Positions 46,501 to 57,699 are shown, counted from the stretch's first letter. The stretch: 64,000 nt of DNA from Trachythela sp. YZ-2020 (GCA_016169945.1 JADLSH010000236.1:1550001-1614000); one strand, 5' to 3'. Made by a program: numbers and translations. Notes: generated from the sequence alone by a model not told the origin.

Positions 46501-48891
46501 TGGGGAGAACCTGTTTGCTAATTATTATAAACGGGTTTTTTTCTTTTCCACTCCACCAGGAAGTTACAGTATCATTTAACCTTAACTATAATATTACCAC
46601 ATGTTTGTTAGAGACTGTAACATCCCGATGTAATTTGTGTAGCATACCTAGCCCTTATAGGCAGCGCTTTATGAATATTTAAAATCCTAACATAATTTGA
46701 TAAAGGATATTCAAAGCTAACCAATAAAATTGCTCAAAAAGCATTTTACCACCTCTTAGGTATTTGCCAAATACAATTATTATCCTGCTATTTCTTATTA
46801 CAATATTTATCATGACAGAGTGAAACTGACCTAAATGTGGCTGGCAATGTTCAAAAAGTTGAGTGTATCAATTGTGGGAAGAAAGTAGCAATGTTAATGT
46901 GGGAGCAACACTTGACTAGCTGCCATGCTGCAACAAAAAGTGATGAATCTGCCCAGTTATTAGTTAAAACATAGTGTATAATTATATTACAAACATGAAT
47001 GCCAACATCAATCTTGTAACAGAAATACATGAATCATGTATGTATAATTTTTTTTGATTGTTAATATTATCTGAAACAATATCTGTTTTCCATTCGCCTT
47101 TAGCAATTACCTATTTAACGTAGCTCTTTTAGGAAATGTATATGAAACATGTCAGACATATTATCCACAACCTTTGATTACATCATATATTGCATTTTCT
47201 CACAGATTGTTGCAGTTTCAACGTCTAGCGATCATATAATGGTATGCCATGGACTGGTTGAACAGTCTGCATGTGCAGAAGGCAGTACCAGTGGGTCCTC
47301 AGTTAATGATGGTAATATTGTGACTCAGAATAAATATGTATTTGTACATTATGCATAGCTCAGCAGTGGTCAAGATGTAGATTTTGCAGTTACTAATTAT
47401 AATTTTCCAGAAAAGATTTTTAGGAATTGTTTTGGAGATTTTCATAATAGAAGTAATATTCGAGAATTTGTGCATACTGTATAAGTATTTAGTTTATTTG
47501 TATTACAAAGCCAGCGAAACATTCCTGAACAATTAAAATACCTCTCCAATCAGATTTCATTACTGATTTAATTTATTCTCTTTTCAGAAAGAAGCGCTGT
47601 TGATCATCAGATACAATTTGATATGGAATTTGCGTCTATGCTGGAAGATGAAATCAACAACTCGGACGAAGAGCTTCCCGTAGGTTTGCAATCTACACCA
47701 CTAACACCAATTCATACTTGTCTTGGAGAAGCCCTAAAACTAAACCATGCTAAGGCTTCTTTGCAGGATTCAGATCGTTTGAGTTTTTATGTTCAAAGAT
47801 CAAAAGTTTGGAAACAGGTTCTTAACGAAATGCAAGATAGCTTGGTTAAAACGGCACGGATAAGCGTGGAGTTTATTGGAGAACCAGCTGTTGATACCGG
47901 TGGCCCTACCAGAGAAATGTTATCTCTTGCATTTAAACAAGTGGCTGACGCAGGTATAACGAGAGGTTCTGCTCCCAACCTGACATTCATGCATGATCAA
48001 CAGGCTTTGAACAACAACCATTACAAAGTACTGGGTCAACTTGTGGCTTTAAGTCTCCGCAATTGCGGCACTGGGCCACATTTCTTCTGCCCAATCCTTG
48101 CCAACTATATTGTGGGTACAGAGTACCAGCCATCACCATCTGAACTTCTGGTTCAACTGCCAGAAGAAAATCGTGAGATAAAAGATAAATTAGCGTCTTT
48201 GGTAGTATGTGAAAGTGAAGACACCTGGAAAGAAGGAATTGCCAATTTCGAAGAGCGGTTTGATATGGGAATAAATAATGTTTCCATACCAATCGAGAAG
48301 AAACAAGAATTAGTCATGGGTGTTGTAAAACATATCATGATTAGTTCAGTCGCTGAAGAAATTTTTAGTTTTATCGAAGGTTTGTCGCTTTTCGGTGTTC
48401 TCGATTTACTGAAGCAGTATGCGGACAGTGCTATTAATGAACTTACATACTGTAGTGTGACTGGAGACGAAATTCTGAAAGCATTTGTTCCATTATTCTC
48501 GGAGACCGGATCAAATCGACGCGAACAAGAAGAAACCATCATGTACAACTTCAACCAGTTTCTTAGAAAGTGTGCTCAGGGCTCTGTTAGAAAGACGGTG
48601 ATTGACATTGAAGCTCTACAAGATGATGTTGTATCCGAAATTTCCCATACGCTAGATCTTAGTGATGTCTTTCAGTTCTTAAGTGGATCACGATTTTTTC
48701 CTACATGGGGAATGAAAGGAGAAATTGCGTTTTTACATGGTGTACAGCGGGGACAGCGTGTTAAAGCAAACACGTGTGGCGTTGTGTTTTCAATTCCTGT
48801 TAACGAGAGGTATAGAAGTGACGACCCAAAAGTTTTTACGGCCAATTTCGGAGATGATATTTTTGATTCACCTGGTTATGGCTGTGTGTAA
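43517..48891 (+). CDS. Transposon-borne zinc-finger HECT E3 ubiquitin ligase-like protein
   Basis: Exons 43517-44212, 46819-46962, 47206-47311 and 47588-48891 join in phase with GT/AG borders, giving 2250 nt or 749 aa. Residues 1-100 are Ser/Thr-rich and probably disordered. Residues 103-232 (KETWTHEFFCL, GLGRRKICFSSK, GGGFQILR, YSIPFLRDASGLGQAL, YIRPLQ) form a conserved module I know from uncharacterised fish and cnidarian HECT proteins. Exon 2 encodes a single C2HC finger (C248, C251, H263, C267). From about 360 to the end is a HECT-like domain (SVEFIGEPAVDTGGPTREM, GQLVALSLRN) ending in NTCGVVF with Cys712 at the thioester position. A HECT enzyme would accept ubiquitin on that Cys and pass it to substrates. 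An upstream ATG (43469) exists, but the chosen one fits MADNT better. The exon 2 donor (GTTAAA) is weak. It lies wholly within the transposon, so it is cargo. Confidence 0.75.
44776..45733. mobile_element. Nested TIR element in HECT intron 1
   Basis: Inverted ends of about 100 bp: TACTGCTATTTGCAATCAAA at 44776 and the near complement ending at 45733, both followed by GCGCCGCG and by repeats of CAACGTTACGTTGACCG. No coding content and no clear target duplication, so one end may be altered. It postdates the host transposon or was carried along. Confidence 0.65.
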
Positions 48892-49640
48892 TATACTGCC
48901 ATTAAATAGACGCCATTATCCAGTACAAACATGTTTCATAGACAGTATTACTTTATTTACAGAGTTATGCGGACCATGCCTTGCGAATGTTTGATATTTT
49001 GTTTAACATAATGCACATGTCATCGGAAACTAAACCCCCACCCCGGGGAAACGTGGAGCATTAGATTTTTTTTTCAAAAAATAAGAGAATGTTGCTCCAT
49101 CCTCAAGGGGCCATTTGCTTGTCTAATCCCCCATCATCAGGAACTATTAATCTCCACCATCAGGAACTATTAATCTCCACCATCAGGAACTATGACTTCT
49201 TCAGTTTGTTACCCCTAATTATTAAAAACATGATGTCAGATTTACATTGAAATACGATAAAAAGCTATCAACATGGCAGACCACAAGTGATTTATAAAAT
49301 TTGAAAATGAAAGTAATTACCACTGACCATTATAGACTGTGTGCTAGCGCTTATATGTAAAATATCTAAACTGTGCTAAACCCCAGCTTTGGACAGCGAA
49401 TCCCCATGCCCCCCATTTCCCCGAGGTGGGGGGTTTCCGACAGTGCACAACCTAATATAATAATGTGCTGCAAAAAAAAAAGCAGTGGCTCCCAATTAAT
49501 CAGCTGAGCTGATTTTTACGTGCCGTTTTGGATTTGTTGACATCCACAAGACTTACTGTACACATTAGTAATTAGATACTTAGATTTTTTTATTTTTCAG
49601 AGATTTTTTTTACTTACATTTAGTTCAGTTTTTTTTTTTG
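48892..49640. other. Spacer between HECT and integrase genes
   Basis: The convergent genes leave about 750 bp. It holds three tandem copies of a CACCATCAGGAACTATTAAT unit (49130-49195) and two related segments with CCCCGGGG or CCCCGAGG at 49041 and 49420 in inverted orientation, which look like small repeat ends. No gene. Confidence 0.45.
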
Positions 49641-51361
49641 TTAAGAAAGGAGAGGACTTCTGAAAATAAAATAAATATCAACACCGTTACATTCACTATT
49701 ACGCAAAGGGTCAGTTTGTTGTGTCAGCAGTGAACTGTCTTCAGCACTTAGTGGCACACATGTAACTGGGACTTCAACCCCATCTGGGTGTAAACTCAAA
49801 TCGTCTTCATTTGAAACTGGGCCATCCCAATCAACTCCGTAGTATTGTTCATCTTCCTGTGTTGTTAAAAATAGCAAGATAAATTTAATATAAAATGTTT
49901 AAATTGGTACAGTGCAGTGCTCGTTACTAATTCACACTTATGAATTCTACCAGTGTTTACTTCAAGTTTCGAGTAAAATAAATTACACATAGAAAAGGTT
50001 TCATCTATTTAACTGCGAGATATAAATTTAATGCAGCCTTGCTCCTAAGCAGTGGCGCCGTGGCCGGGGGGGGGCAGGGGGGACCATGGCCCCCCCTACC
50101 GTTGAGACCCGTCGGAAAATCGGAAATTTGTTATGTTGTCGGAATCGCAATGGTGAAGCAAACTTGGAAATACGAATGCTAAAACATGGTGATGAGATAT
50201 CGGAAATCAATATAGTTTAGAATATTAGTTATAGAATAGGTAATATTCATATAATTTAACAACTTTGGGATAGATTGCCGGTATTTACCTGCATTACCAG
50301 TGTAGTCCGGGAAAATTTTTTAGAGTTGTGTGCTCCCCCATGAATGACGAAGCGCCATCTACAGGTCATTAAGATAAACATGCTTGTTATTAACATCTTT
50401 CAGACAAACAAGGGTGAAAACATACAGTAACTTAGCATATAGCATAAACTACTCCTTGAATTATCAAGAGAAAAACATAATAAAAGGGTTCATGTGATAC
50501 CAACAATATTGGTATTTGTGCTACGTACAGTATTCCACTCACAAGGGCGGGCATTGTGGAATGAAATAATTATTAAAGACATGAAATAATTACTATCAGG
50601 TGAACATTTGAAACACTTTCTCTTTTACATACATGCAAATGGCAATACCTAATGAGTTTGTGATTGCCGTCAATATGCCATAAAGCTAAAGGACCCGAAA
50701 CTTGATATCTCCTTCTTCGCATTGTTCGAATTTCAATTGCTCTTAAGAATACACCATTAGGGTCGACTCTCCTCATGCTCTCCCTAACACGTTGTTGTTG
50801 AACTCTGTGACCAGCAGCGAGCAAAAACCCGGTCATTCGTCTGTAACCAGAATTTGGAAAATCGTCCAAAATACGTAAGACTACTCGATCTAGCTGCTCA
50901 TCCGTTAAATCACAATATCTTGCTCTTACACATGTTTCAAATTCCCGAATTCGCCTTTTCACAGTGCTCTCACTGACTCCAATCAAAGAGGCTATTTCAC
51001 TCGATGTAAAGTTTTGATCCAAGAAGAATTCAATTTGTTCTCGAGTAATTTGGCAGCGAGGCCTACCACGTTGACCACCTGAATGCACTGGAACCTCGTA
51101 AATCACGGGACGATTGTGCTCTTGCTGACACACAATAATTTCCCTTGCTCTCTGAATAAGTCGCAGCACATCACTGCCAACATGCAGTTCATCTACATAC
51201 CGTGCGACGATATTACAAAGATAATCAAGGCGGAAATGTACAAAATCTTGTCCATGCTCACCACCTTGCTCCAACACAGAAATTACTTCGCGGATATACC
51301 TCTCCAATTCAGATAATATTGTACGTTCTTCGTTATCTGCCGACTGCCACCAGGGTGCATT
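49641..51361 (-). pseudogene. IS3-like integrase gene, catalytic core deleted
   Basis: The minus-strand exon 51361-50649 (237 codons plus 2 nt) encodes a helix-turn-helix (REQIEFFLDQNFTSSEIASL, IGVSESTVKRRIREF) and the start of an rve-type integrase fold, RRVDPNGV then GPLALWHIDGNHKLIR containing the first catalytic Asp; it ends in a phase-2 GT donor. A further exon 49856-49641 (EDEQYYGVDWDGP to LLTQQTDPL) matches the acidic C-terminus I expect of this family. The part between, which should hold the second Asp and the Glu, is not found in 49857-50648 or elsewhere in the window. No ATG is found for the first exon; its 5' part is missing or in an unseen exon. The protein should not be catalytic. 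Confidence 0.7.
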
Positions 51362-52073
51362 CTGTGCACAAAACTTCGAAGATCTCCGGCCTGGAATTAG
51401 GTTAGCGCTTGGCGTGCTGGCGTGAGATTTTATTCCCTGGCGTATTGGCGTGATCAGTTTCTTGGCAATCTGACTTTTTGACTCAGTAGATATTCAGAAA
51501 GTAGATATTTGCGTTTAAATTATTAAATCTTGTCATCGAACATTGATAAAAGAAACACAAAAATAATAAACAAGCGTATTAAGTAACAATTACGAGACCA
51601 ATATTCAATAATGTTGTAAAGGCTATGACATAATGCCAAAAGGGTAACCTCGCCTTGTTTATATGTAGCTTTGTACAAATAAACAATATTACGCCCACTT
51701 GCCATTGTAATGTTATACGCCCCCTTGACAGTTGACATGTGAAGCATGCAGTTGTTGTCTGTTGATATATAGCCTGCGTGGCCGGCCCTCGTTGGAGGGG
51801 AAAAGAAGAACAGGGAATGAGGGCCTGCAAGAAAACCCAGCTTTCATGACTAAACGCCGTTCAATATTTGAACGTAGAATTTGATTGGTCAACACCAAGA
51901 ATTAATTGACATGTTTACGCACACAGGAATATATTATTACATTTCTTCGTCTTGAAGAGTAACAGAAGCGCTGTGATTTGAAAAACAATATATAAATACA
52001 TTTACGATTTTTAAAATAATGAGTTAAAAAGATTGAACTTTTTGCCAAATTTTCCCATTTAATGGGTATACAA

Positions 52074-52610
52074 TAAGCGCTTTCGGCAAAACAGTGCATC
52101 ATGGGTAATCAGGGCATTGACTCGGAAGAAATCGAAGAACGAAGTAACAAATTAAAGAGAGTTCGAAAGCACATTAAATTTTAACGCGTTTTTTTTATAT
52201 ATTTTCACGGTAAGTGCAAAGTTTTTTATTTCCCTGTATTTTATGGATAATTTAAATTAATAAATCTGTAGGAATTTAAAGCAAAGCTGTTGCTAGCCGA
52301 TCAATTGTGTGTGCGCAATCGACCACGAAGGTCAAATATTTTGATATTTTGACATATTTTGATATATTTTGACACACAATTGATCGGCTAGCAACAGCTT
52401 TGCTTTAAATTCCTACAGATTTATTAATTTAAATTATCCATAAAATACAGGGAAATAAAAAACTTTGCACTTACCGTGAAAATATATAAAAAAAACGCGT
52501 TAAAATTTAATGTGCTTTCGAACTCTCTTTAATTTGTTACTTCGTTCTTCGATTTCTTCCGAGTCAATGCCCTGATTACCCATGATGCACTGTTTTGCCG
52601 AAAGCGCTTA
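52074..52610. repeat. Near-perfect palindrome, about 240-bp arms
   Basis: Arms 52074-52310 and 52378-52610 are almost identical inverted copies; outer ends are TAAGCGCTTTCGGCAAAAC, and TA at both borders suggests a mariner-like foldback MITE. The loop holds repeats of ATATTTTGA. Each arm carries the same 27-codon frame MGNQGIDSEEIEERSNK to a TAA stop. It is nested in the 10.2-kb transposon next to its right TIR. Confidence 0.85.
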
Positions 52611-52989
52611 TAGGTCAGAAATGTAATATTTCAGATGGATATTATTACTGAAATAGTCTTGGCATGTCATGTGTGCTCAAACGAGGTAGGAAAGGCCCAT
52701 AGTTGTAGAAAATGCGGTCGATTTGTGCATTTGATTTGAGCGCCGGTCAGCGGGTGGCGGCGTCATACTGCCTTAGATTTGGCGTGAATAAAAAATGCCT
52801 TGGCATATCTCCGGCGTACCAATTACATGGAATGCACCCTGGGACTGCCATCAATGAATGAAACTTCAATAGAATTAAACCAATTTAAACGGACTTGTGG
52901 CTAGGTATAAAATGAAGTACTGACAAAATTCTGAATATGCGGTACAAAACGCTGACTTTAAAAATTAATCATTCAAATATCACTGCATA

Positions 52990-53365
52990 AATTTTCAAAT
53001 TATGTTATTCGAATTCAAATTATGTTATTCGAATTCAAATTATGTTATTCGATTTCAAATTATGTTATTCGAATTCAAATTATGTTATTCGAATTCAAAT
53101 TATGTTATTCGAATTCAAATTATGTTATTCGAATTCAAATTATGTTATTCGAATTCAAATTATGTTATTCGAATTCAAATTATGTTATTCGAATTCAAAT
53201 TATGTTATTCAAATTCAAATTATGTTATTCGAATTCAAATTATGTTATTCGAATTCAAATTATGTTATTCGAATTCAAATTATGTTATTCGATTTAAACG
53301 AACATAAAATGGGTGCAATCATAATACAATTTGTATTCTAATTATGACCCTAATAACCCTTCATA
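52990..53365 (-). repeat. Right TIR with 20-bp satellite array
   Basis: About fifteen copies of AATTATGTTATTCGAATTCA, the complement of the left array, then the same 75-bp terminal sequence in inverted orientation ending at 53365. The copy number differs from the left end (about 15 against 11), as expected of replication slippage. Confidence 0.95.
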
Positions 53366-53815
53366 AGAATGAACACTAAACAGTTCATCGCCTTGATGAA
53401 TATCGGCAGAAAGAAATAAAGCCATACTTACCTGTGTTTCTTCGGGAAATGTTTGTATATTTTGCATCTAGTCAGATCCAGAAAGCTTGTTTTGTAAAAT
53501 CATGAGGTTGTGACTTGTGAACTTGCAGAGCATATGGAACAAAACATGCGCGCGCAATACAATATTTTCTCGCCTCTCCCCCCATTTTAAAAATTACCTT
53601 GAGCTTGACTTTCTGCCCGGAATTACGACAACGCAAGATCCAGATCTTGACAAAGATCTTGACTATACATAGGTCGGCGCAAACGACTGGGTCGAGTGAA
53701 CTCTGGAGAAACATTGCCATGTCAAGAATAGTGTGCTGCCTTCGGCAGCAATGATACGGGAGGCTTGAACTGCTACAAGTGATTGAGGATAAAAGTTTTG
53801 TAGTCAGTGCCCCGT

Positions 53816-56390
53816 GAACTGACAATTCCAAGGAATGATGAATTCCAAGGAATGATGAACTTTTCCAAGACAATTCCAAGGAATGATGAACTTTTTACTT
53901 GTTCAATAGTCTCATTGTTCATTGTTATACTTATATTATGTTTTTGTTTTTTATTTTTGGATCTGAACAAAATAAATTTTGTTTTCTTAGTATTTATAGA
54001 ATATAGATAGTTTATTTACATTTAGCCAATCAGTAATTTTATCAAGTTCTAATTGAATGATTTCTTTTAGTGTTTTTAGACAAGTATGGCTAAAAGGTAT
54101 ACTAGTATCATCTGCAAATAATATCATTCACGATTATTTCACGTATATAGGAGAAACAAAAGTGGCCCTAATACTGACCCTTGCGGTACACCACTGCTTA
54201 TTATCATTTCTTCCGATTGCACGCCGTTATATTTAACAATTTGTTTTCTATTGCCGGTATAAGTAATTTTCAAACCAGTTTTTAGATACTCCTCTTATTC
54301 CATAATATTCCAAAATCTTGTGATCAAAATCTTGTGATTAATAGTATCGAATGCTTTTGATAAATCAAGGAATACACCAACTGTGTATTTTCCTTGCTCA
54401 GTTGCTTTTGTAATTTTGTCAACAAATTCAACTATTGCAAGTTCAGTGGATCTATTTTTCCTGAATCCGTATACTGATGACTTGATAAAATTTTGTTTTT
54501 ATTTATAATTTTTATTGTATAGGCCGATATAGTCTTCATACTTATTATCTTCATTTGCTTTAAAAATTGGCGTAACTAAGGCTACTTTCAAATTATTTGG
54601 AATGATTCCATTGAGAAATGTTAAGTTGAATATATGAGCTAACGGTTTAGAAATTTCCTTAGCAACTGATTTTATAACTTTAGTGCTTATACCGTCATAT
54701 CCTGAACTTTTGGTAGCGTTCATAATTAAAAATCTGCAATAGAAGCGAGGAAAAAACTGTCTTGATAACTACCATTTAGATAGTTTTCAAAATTATTATT
54801 ATTATTATTATTTATTTCCTTTGCTAACTGGGGTCCAATGTTAGTGAAATAGTCATTAAAATTATTTGCTATTATGTGTTGATCATTTGTAATATCCGTT
54901 GAATTATTCCCAGTAAAATTCTTCGATATCTTAGTATTTTATCTTGGCTTATTAAGGATCTCATTTACTGTCTGCCATAACATTTTTGTATTTTGTTTAT
55001 ATTTTACTAGTTGCTCTTCGTAGTATATATTTTTTTGATGCTTTAATAATATGGTTTAGTTTGTTTTTATGTTTATATATGTTCTCAGTTCTTAGATTTT
55101 TCTTACAGATTTTAATATGCAACCTGTCATCCATGGGCTTTTGTTTTTATCTATCTTTCTTCTAGTTGATTTTCTTTTCAACGGAAAATTTGTGTCATAA
55201 TCTTGCATAAATAAATTCATAAAATCATTAAAGGATTTCTCTGAATCCTTTCTTTCTTCAAATATGTTTTGCCATGTAATTTATTTAATTGTATTTTTAA
55301 ATGAGTCCAAGTTTGTCTGATTAATTATTCTTTGATAGTTTGACTGATTTGTAGTGCTTTTTATGTTTTCTTTGACGTTTGTGTTACATATATGCAATAT
55401 GGGTAAATGGTCTGACAAATCACTAAAAATGATCCCATTTAGGCATTTCAAAGTTATTAGTAAAAATATTGTCAATCAAGGTTGCACTATGATGGGTAAT
55501 TCTTGTTGCTTTGGTTATTAATGACAGAAAAGAGGTTGTAAATAACTGTTCAGCAAAACGACTAGCATAATCACAAGATTCTGATTTAAGAAGATCAATA
55601 TTAAAATCGCCCATAAGATAGCACATCTTGTTTTCTTTACCAATCTTATCTAAAATGACCTGCATTATATTTTCAAAAGCATCAAATGCATTGTTAGGTG
55701 GTCTATATATCACACCTATTATTATATTTTTCCCATTATTTGATATTATTTCAATGAAAGTGGTTTCTATGATTATTTCTTCTAAATTAAAATTCAAATC
55801 CTTTCGTATTTTATAGTCCAATTTTTCTGCAACTAACATACATGCCTACACCACCGCCTCTTTTTTTTGTTCTGTTTGATCCAATAAAAGTATAATCTGA
55901 TATATGAAAATTGTTCATATTCTCGTCGTTTAGCCATGTTTCCGTTGGACCTATCACTTGAAAATTTACGTTTAACGTGCGAATAAAGTCATTAAGAGTC
56001 AAATTTGTTTGATATGCTCCTTACATTTAAATGTAATAATGATAATTGTGTTTTTAGATTTAAATCTCTTATTTTGGTTTGTTTTGTAATTTCGTTTGGC
56101 AGATAATAATTACAATTCCTGTTTTCCATATCAAAATATGCGTCTACCTCATCGACCTCGCTTATATTTTCTCCTTTGAATCCTATCTGATGATTTAAGT
56201 TAAACGAATTAAACTTTAATTGACTTAGTTTATCCATATATCTTTGGCTAAATCGGTTTTCATTATTTATTGTCGTGAGTTCAGAATCAGTGAGGTTCTG
56301 AAATGGAAATGAGTTAGTGTAATACCATGACGACCTCGGATTCTTTTGTTTAATCACGATATTCCCGGCTTAGCGGGGAGATATCTAATT
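53816..56390 (-). pseudogene. Decayed LINE (endonuclease and reverse transcriptase)
   Basis: Blocks appear in order on minus but in several frames: LSLLHLNVRSISNKFD (about 56050) and GVGMYVSCRK (endonuclease start), GVIYRPPNNAFDAFENIMQV and LMGDFNIDLL (about 55650, endonuclease), SGYDGISTKVIK and LVTPIFKANEDNKYEDY (about 54600, RT start), ELAIVEFVDKITKATEQGKY and VFLDLSKAFDTINHKIL (about 54380), SGVPQGSVLGPLLFLLY (about 54200), ADDTSIPFSHTCLKTL (about 54100), and SSFLGIV (about 53880). Order and motifs fit the Jockey/CR1 group. At least five frameshifts or stops. The 3' end is replaced by AAGGAATGATGAA repeats and a copy of the 41.3-kb tandem repeat. Confidence 0.85.
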
Positions 56391-56581
56391 CTCCCGGCAA
56401 AGCCGGGAAGATTTCTAATTTCTCCCTGATTAAAAGTCATGAGCCAAAATTCAAAGAGTTTTCTTAATAGCTTTTACACAACAAACAAAATAATTACACT
56501 ACAATGTTAATGACAGTAACATAAAGTGTTAATTACTCGACTTATTAATATTCACTTTTCACTAAACATTTCACACAACTA

Positions 56582-56733
56582 CAGGGTGAGTCAGAAAAAA
56601 GTGATGCCTTTGAAATTAAATACAATAGGGTACAATAGATTCTTTGAAAGAAAATGCAAATATGAAGTTCAATTTCAAAAGGTTCACTATTGTATTAAAT
56701 TTCAAAGGCATCACTTTTTTCTGACTCACCCTG
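56582..56733. mobile_element. Mariner-like MITE, copy 1
   Basis: Ends CAGGGTGAGTCAGAAAAAAG and the exact complement, flanked by TA (56580-56581 and 56734-56735). About 152 bp, no coding content. Nearly identical to 57384-57535 but in the opposite internal orientation. Confidence 0.9.
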
Positions 56734-56789
56734 TATATTATAAAGACAGTAATTTATTTACTTTGGATATTGCAACTGAACTGTTCGGT

Positions 56790-57113
56790 TTAAACCACAA
56801 AACAGACTATACACAACTTAGCTTCATGGCGATATTCTTTACCGTTTCTCTTCCGTACTTCTAGCGTTAATCGGCTAAACCAGTGATTAATTTCGTCAAC
56901 GCTCATCTCCTGCAAATCTGGCACACCCTTGAATACTTCACTAGCTCTCGGCTTCAAAATCACGAAACTCGGTATTTCTTGCCTTTGCCCATGCTTTATA
57001 AACATTCGTGCTCCACCTAGTGTGTTTGATAGTATTCTCAGGCGTTCTGTTATCTCTAACTTTCTGAACATCGGCTTCCATAACAAACGAGAAATGTTTA
57101 TCCGCCATATCAT
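56790..57113 (-). pseudogene. Crypton-like tyrosine recombinase N-terminal fragment
   Basis: The minus frame contains LQEMSVDEINHWFSRLTLEV and RKRNGKEY, which resembles the conserved N-terminal helical block of Crypton/DUF3504-type tyrosine recombinases (pattern L-S-x-x-E-L-N-x-W-L-x-x-F-x-x-E-V-R-K-x-D-G). The remainder of the recombinase, including the R-H-R-Y catalytic residues, is absent. It lies between the two mariner-like MITEs. Identity from motif memory only. Confidence 0.45.
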
Positions 57114-57383
57114 TCTTAGTGAGCGTCCAAAAACAAGACTTGAGTTAAAAAGTAACTCGTTTTATATGCATGCATGCACATGCACCCGGCACTGACACAC
57201 GTATATTAACAATTGTTTATTCCCAAACGAATTTCCGACAATGGAAAATTGTTGTATACATCACTGATCATGCATTGTATTACACAATACTCGTACTATC
57301 AATTAATTTTGTACAATGAAAACACTAGCCTCACCTCGGTCATCATGGTATTACAAACTAATACCATGGTTTTTAAGAATATA

Positions 57384-57535
57384 CAGGGTGAGTCAGAAAA
57401 AAGTGATGCCTTTGAAATTTAATACAATAGTGAACCTTTTGAAATTGAACTTCATATTTGCATTTTCTTTCAAAGAATCTATTGTACCCTATTGTATTTA
57501 ATTTCAAAGGCATCACTTTTTTCTGACTCACCCTG
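57384..57535. mobile_element. Mariner-like MITE, copy 2
   Basis: Same family as 56582-56733, TA-flanked (57382-57383 and 57536-57537), inverted relative to copy 1. It lies in one arm of a larger palindrome: GGTTTTTAAGAATATACAG at about 57369 pairs with its complement at about 57629-57648. Confidence 0.9.
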
Positions 57536-57655
57536 TAGTGATTAAATCTCCCGTGAACCGAGGAGGTTTGTGAAAGTCCCTCGGGACTTTCACAAACTTC
57601 CTTGGTTTGCGGGAGATTTAATCACTACTGTATATTCTTAAAAACCATGGTATTA
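57536..57655. repeat. Palindrome around GGAGATTTAATCACTA
   Basis: TAGTGATTAAATCTCCCG and its complement (57610-57627) enclose a second inverted pair (TTTGTGAAAGTCCC / GGGACTTTCACAAA). The outer arms ACCATGGTATTA lie at 57358-57369 and 57643-57655. The mariner-like MITE copy 2 appears to have inserted into this older palindrome. Confidence 0.75.
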
Positions 57656-57699
57656 CTTATAATTATCGTTTAATAAGTCCTTTGTGTCATGAGTAGTTA

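Larger units (their letters stand above)
43147..53365. mobile_element. 10.2-kb IS3EU-like transposon with HECT and integrase genes
   Basis: Termini are inverted repeats starting TATGAAGGGTTATTAGGGTC, identical for about 75 bp and then continued by 20-bp satellite arrays in opposite orientation. The direct repeat AGAATG (43141-43146 and 53366-53371) is a perfect 6-bp target duplication, which defines both ends. Cargo: a four-exon HECT-domain gene on + (43517-48891) and a broken integrase gene on - (49641-51361). Nested inside are an inverted-repeat element in the first HECT intron (44776-45733) and a palindrome (52074-52610). The 6-bp duplication, TAY terminus and IS3-like integrase match the IS3EU superfamily as I recall it. 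Identical terminal sequences and an intact HECT frame suggest modest age; loss of the integrase core suggests it can no longer move by itself. Confidence 0.85.

Noticed and set aside
49026..49440. Intact inverted-repeat element around CCCCGGGG and CCCCGAGGTGGGG
   Set aside because: Similarity is short and mostly low-complexity; ends and duplication cannot be defined.
43147..53365. Polinton/Maverick identity for the 10.2-kb element
   Set aside because: The 6-bp duplication would fit, but there is no polymerase B, ATPase, protease or capsid gene, and the ends do not start with AG.
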